Virus record (IMG/VR): IMGVR_UViG_3300019124_000021
Location: 1 to 30,684 of that record
DNA length: 30,684 nt
Strand: one strand, 5' to 3'
Origin: a virus
Part shown: positions 30,255 through 30,684 of the stretch, piece after piece
Layout: every line of letters begins with the position of its first letter
Position numbering within the stretch: position 1 is the first letter of the stretch
Notes under the pieces: model-generated
What the model was told of the DNA's origin: nothing
What the model saw: only the letters and a program-made list of their open reading frames with translations
Database searches by the model: none
Position numbers and translations under genes: made by a program

Positions 30255-30497
30255 ATGTTTGGATTAGGAAAATTCGGACTTGGCAAATACCGAACTGCAT
30301 TTGGAAGGTGGCTGGATAAAGTCGGAATGACCGCAGTTGAATTCGCAGAGAAAAGTGGGCTGCACAGAAATACGGTAGATAGCATGGCAGGGGACAAGGG
30401 TTATGATCCAAGGAAGTCGTCGATTGACAAGGCGTTAAAAACGGCGAAGAAGATCGATCCTAACGTGACCTATGAAGAACTTTTCCCACCAATGTGA
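30255..30497 (+). CDS. XRE-family (Cro/C1-type) regulator
   Basis: An 80-aa protein; ATG 30255 follows GAGGTGATG. It opens with a duplicated FGLGK unit (MFGLGKFGLGKYRTAFGRWL), then the helix-turn-helix DKVGMTAVEFAEKSGLHRNT and VDSMAGDKGYDPRKSSIDKA, with the usual end PNVTYEELFPPM. It is a small one-domain repressor, divergent from the RHH gene; the 133-nt gap holds a perfect palindrome GTTTTAAAAC (30190-30199) that could be its operator. Confidence 0.82.
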   Translation: MFGLGKFGLGKYRTAFGRWLDKVGMTAVEFAEKSGLHRNTVDSMAGDKGYDPRKSSIDKALKTAKKIDPNVTYEELFPPM

Positions 30498-30499
30498 AT

Positions 30500-30519
30500 G
30501 CCCTCCTTATCGGGAGGGC
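30500..30519 (+). terminator. Hairpin after the XRE gene
   Basis: GCCCTCC (30500-30506) pairs with GGAGGGC (30513-30519), loop 6 nt, two bases after the stop. No T tract follows, so termination would be weak. Confidence 0.5.
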
Positions 30520-30684
30520 AGGGCTGCAAACATTGCAAACCAAATTGCAAACCGCCGTTACGGAAACACGAGGAATGCAACGGTATCAGAAATTGAACGA
30601 AATGTGATATTACAAGAGTTTATGCCACCCTCGAACATACCAACGGAATCCAACGGAACGAACCAAAAAGATGTTTTTCATCTT
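30520..30684. repeat. Gene-free right edge with short direct repeats
   Basis: No gene is seen. TGCAAAC occurs at 30525-30531, and ATTGCAAACC at 30532-30541 and again at 30544-30553 (period 12). CCAACGGAA occurs at 30640-30648 and 30650-30658 (period 10), and a related TGCAACGG lies between. This clustering resembles arm-type recombinase sites, an attachment site or replication iterons. Which one cannot be told from this window. Confidence 0.4.

Noticed and set aside
1-30684. CRISPR array, tRNA, rRNA, insertion sequence
   Set aside because: No regularly spaced repeats, no tRNA-like cloverleaf noticed, no transposase motif and no flanking inverted repeats were seen on reading both strands.

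Overview
The window carries the late half of a PBSX-type contractile-tailed (myovirus-like) prophage from a Gram-positive, Bacillales-like host. Evidence for this is the gene order XtrA-like, Xpf-like sigma, XtmA, XtmB, XkdE, Mu-F-like head protein, XkdF, XkdG ... XkdK, XkdM, XkdN, tape measure, XkdP to XkdU, tail fibre, holin, amidase. Strong AAGGAGG-type ribosome binding sites, frequent GTG/TTG starts and many chained ATGA/TAATG overlaps agree. The host genus cannot be fixed from sequence alone. No rRNA, tRNA, CRISPR array, integrase or replication gene was found, so the early region and probably the recombinase lie outside.

Layout. 1-500: short control-type region with a 15-bp-stem hairpin and a minus-strand 30-codon hydrophobic ORF with a very good RBS. 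509-1782: XtrA-like protein, a terminator, a 75-aa protein, the Xpf-like late sigma factor and a small membrane protein. 1858-3139: an AT-rich insert with its own promoter and terminators that encodes a DndB-family DGQHR protein. 3181-14818: DNA packaging, head and tail-tube/sheath genes, ending in the XkdN-like chaperone with a clear -1 frameshift signal. 14860-15081: a minus-strand membrane-protein gene. 15144-23608: tape measure, baseplate and fibre genes. 23746-24985: lysis genes (BhlA-like holin, Amidase_3 endolysin, small TM protein).

25005-25574 is a minus-strand mini-operon (two very small membrane proteins and an AlpA/excisionase-type HTH) with a perfect-looking promoter whose -35 sits inside a palindrome. 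25919-26731 is an AT-rich DUF3800 gene. 26848-27175 holds one broken or two overlapping small ORFs. 27297-30497 changes character: a GC-rich HerA/VirB4-type secretion ATPase, a three-TM pilin-like protein, a ribbon-helix-helix protein, a 22-aa TM peptide and an XRE regulator, which look like parts of a conjugative plasmid or ICE beside, or fused to, the prophage.

The most interesting point is at 6725-8171. The Mu-F-like head morphogenesis protein carries a C-terminal domain that looks like a BECR-fold (colicin D/E5/RelE-type) ribonuclease, and the next gene, overlapping by 11 nt, looks like a colicin-D-type immunity protein. This would be a toxin-immunity pair built into the capsid operon. 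Other notable points are a probable internal start that makes a separate scaffold from the XkdF protease gene, the -1 frameshift at XkdN, and several tiny unlisted genes.
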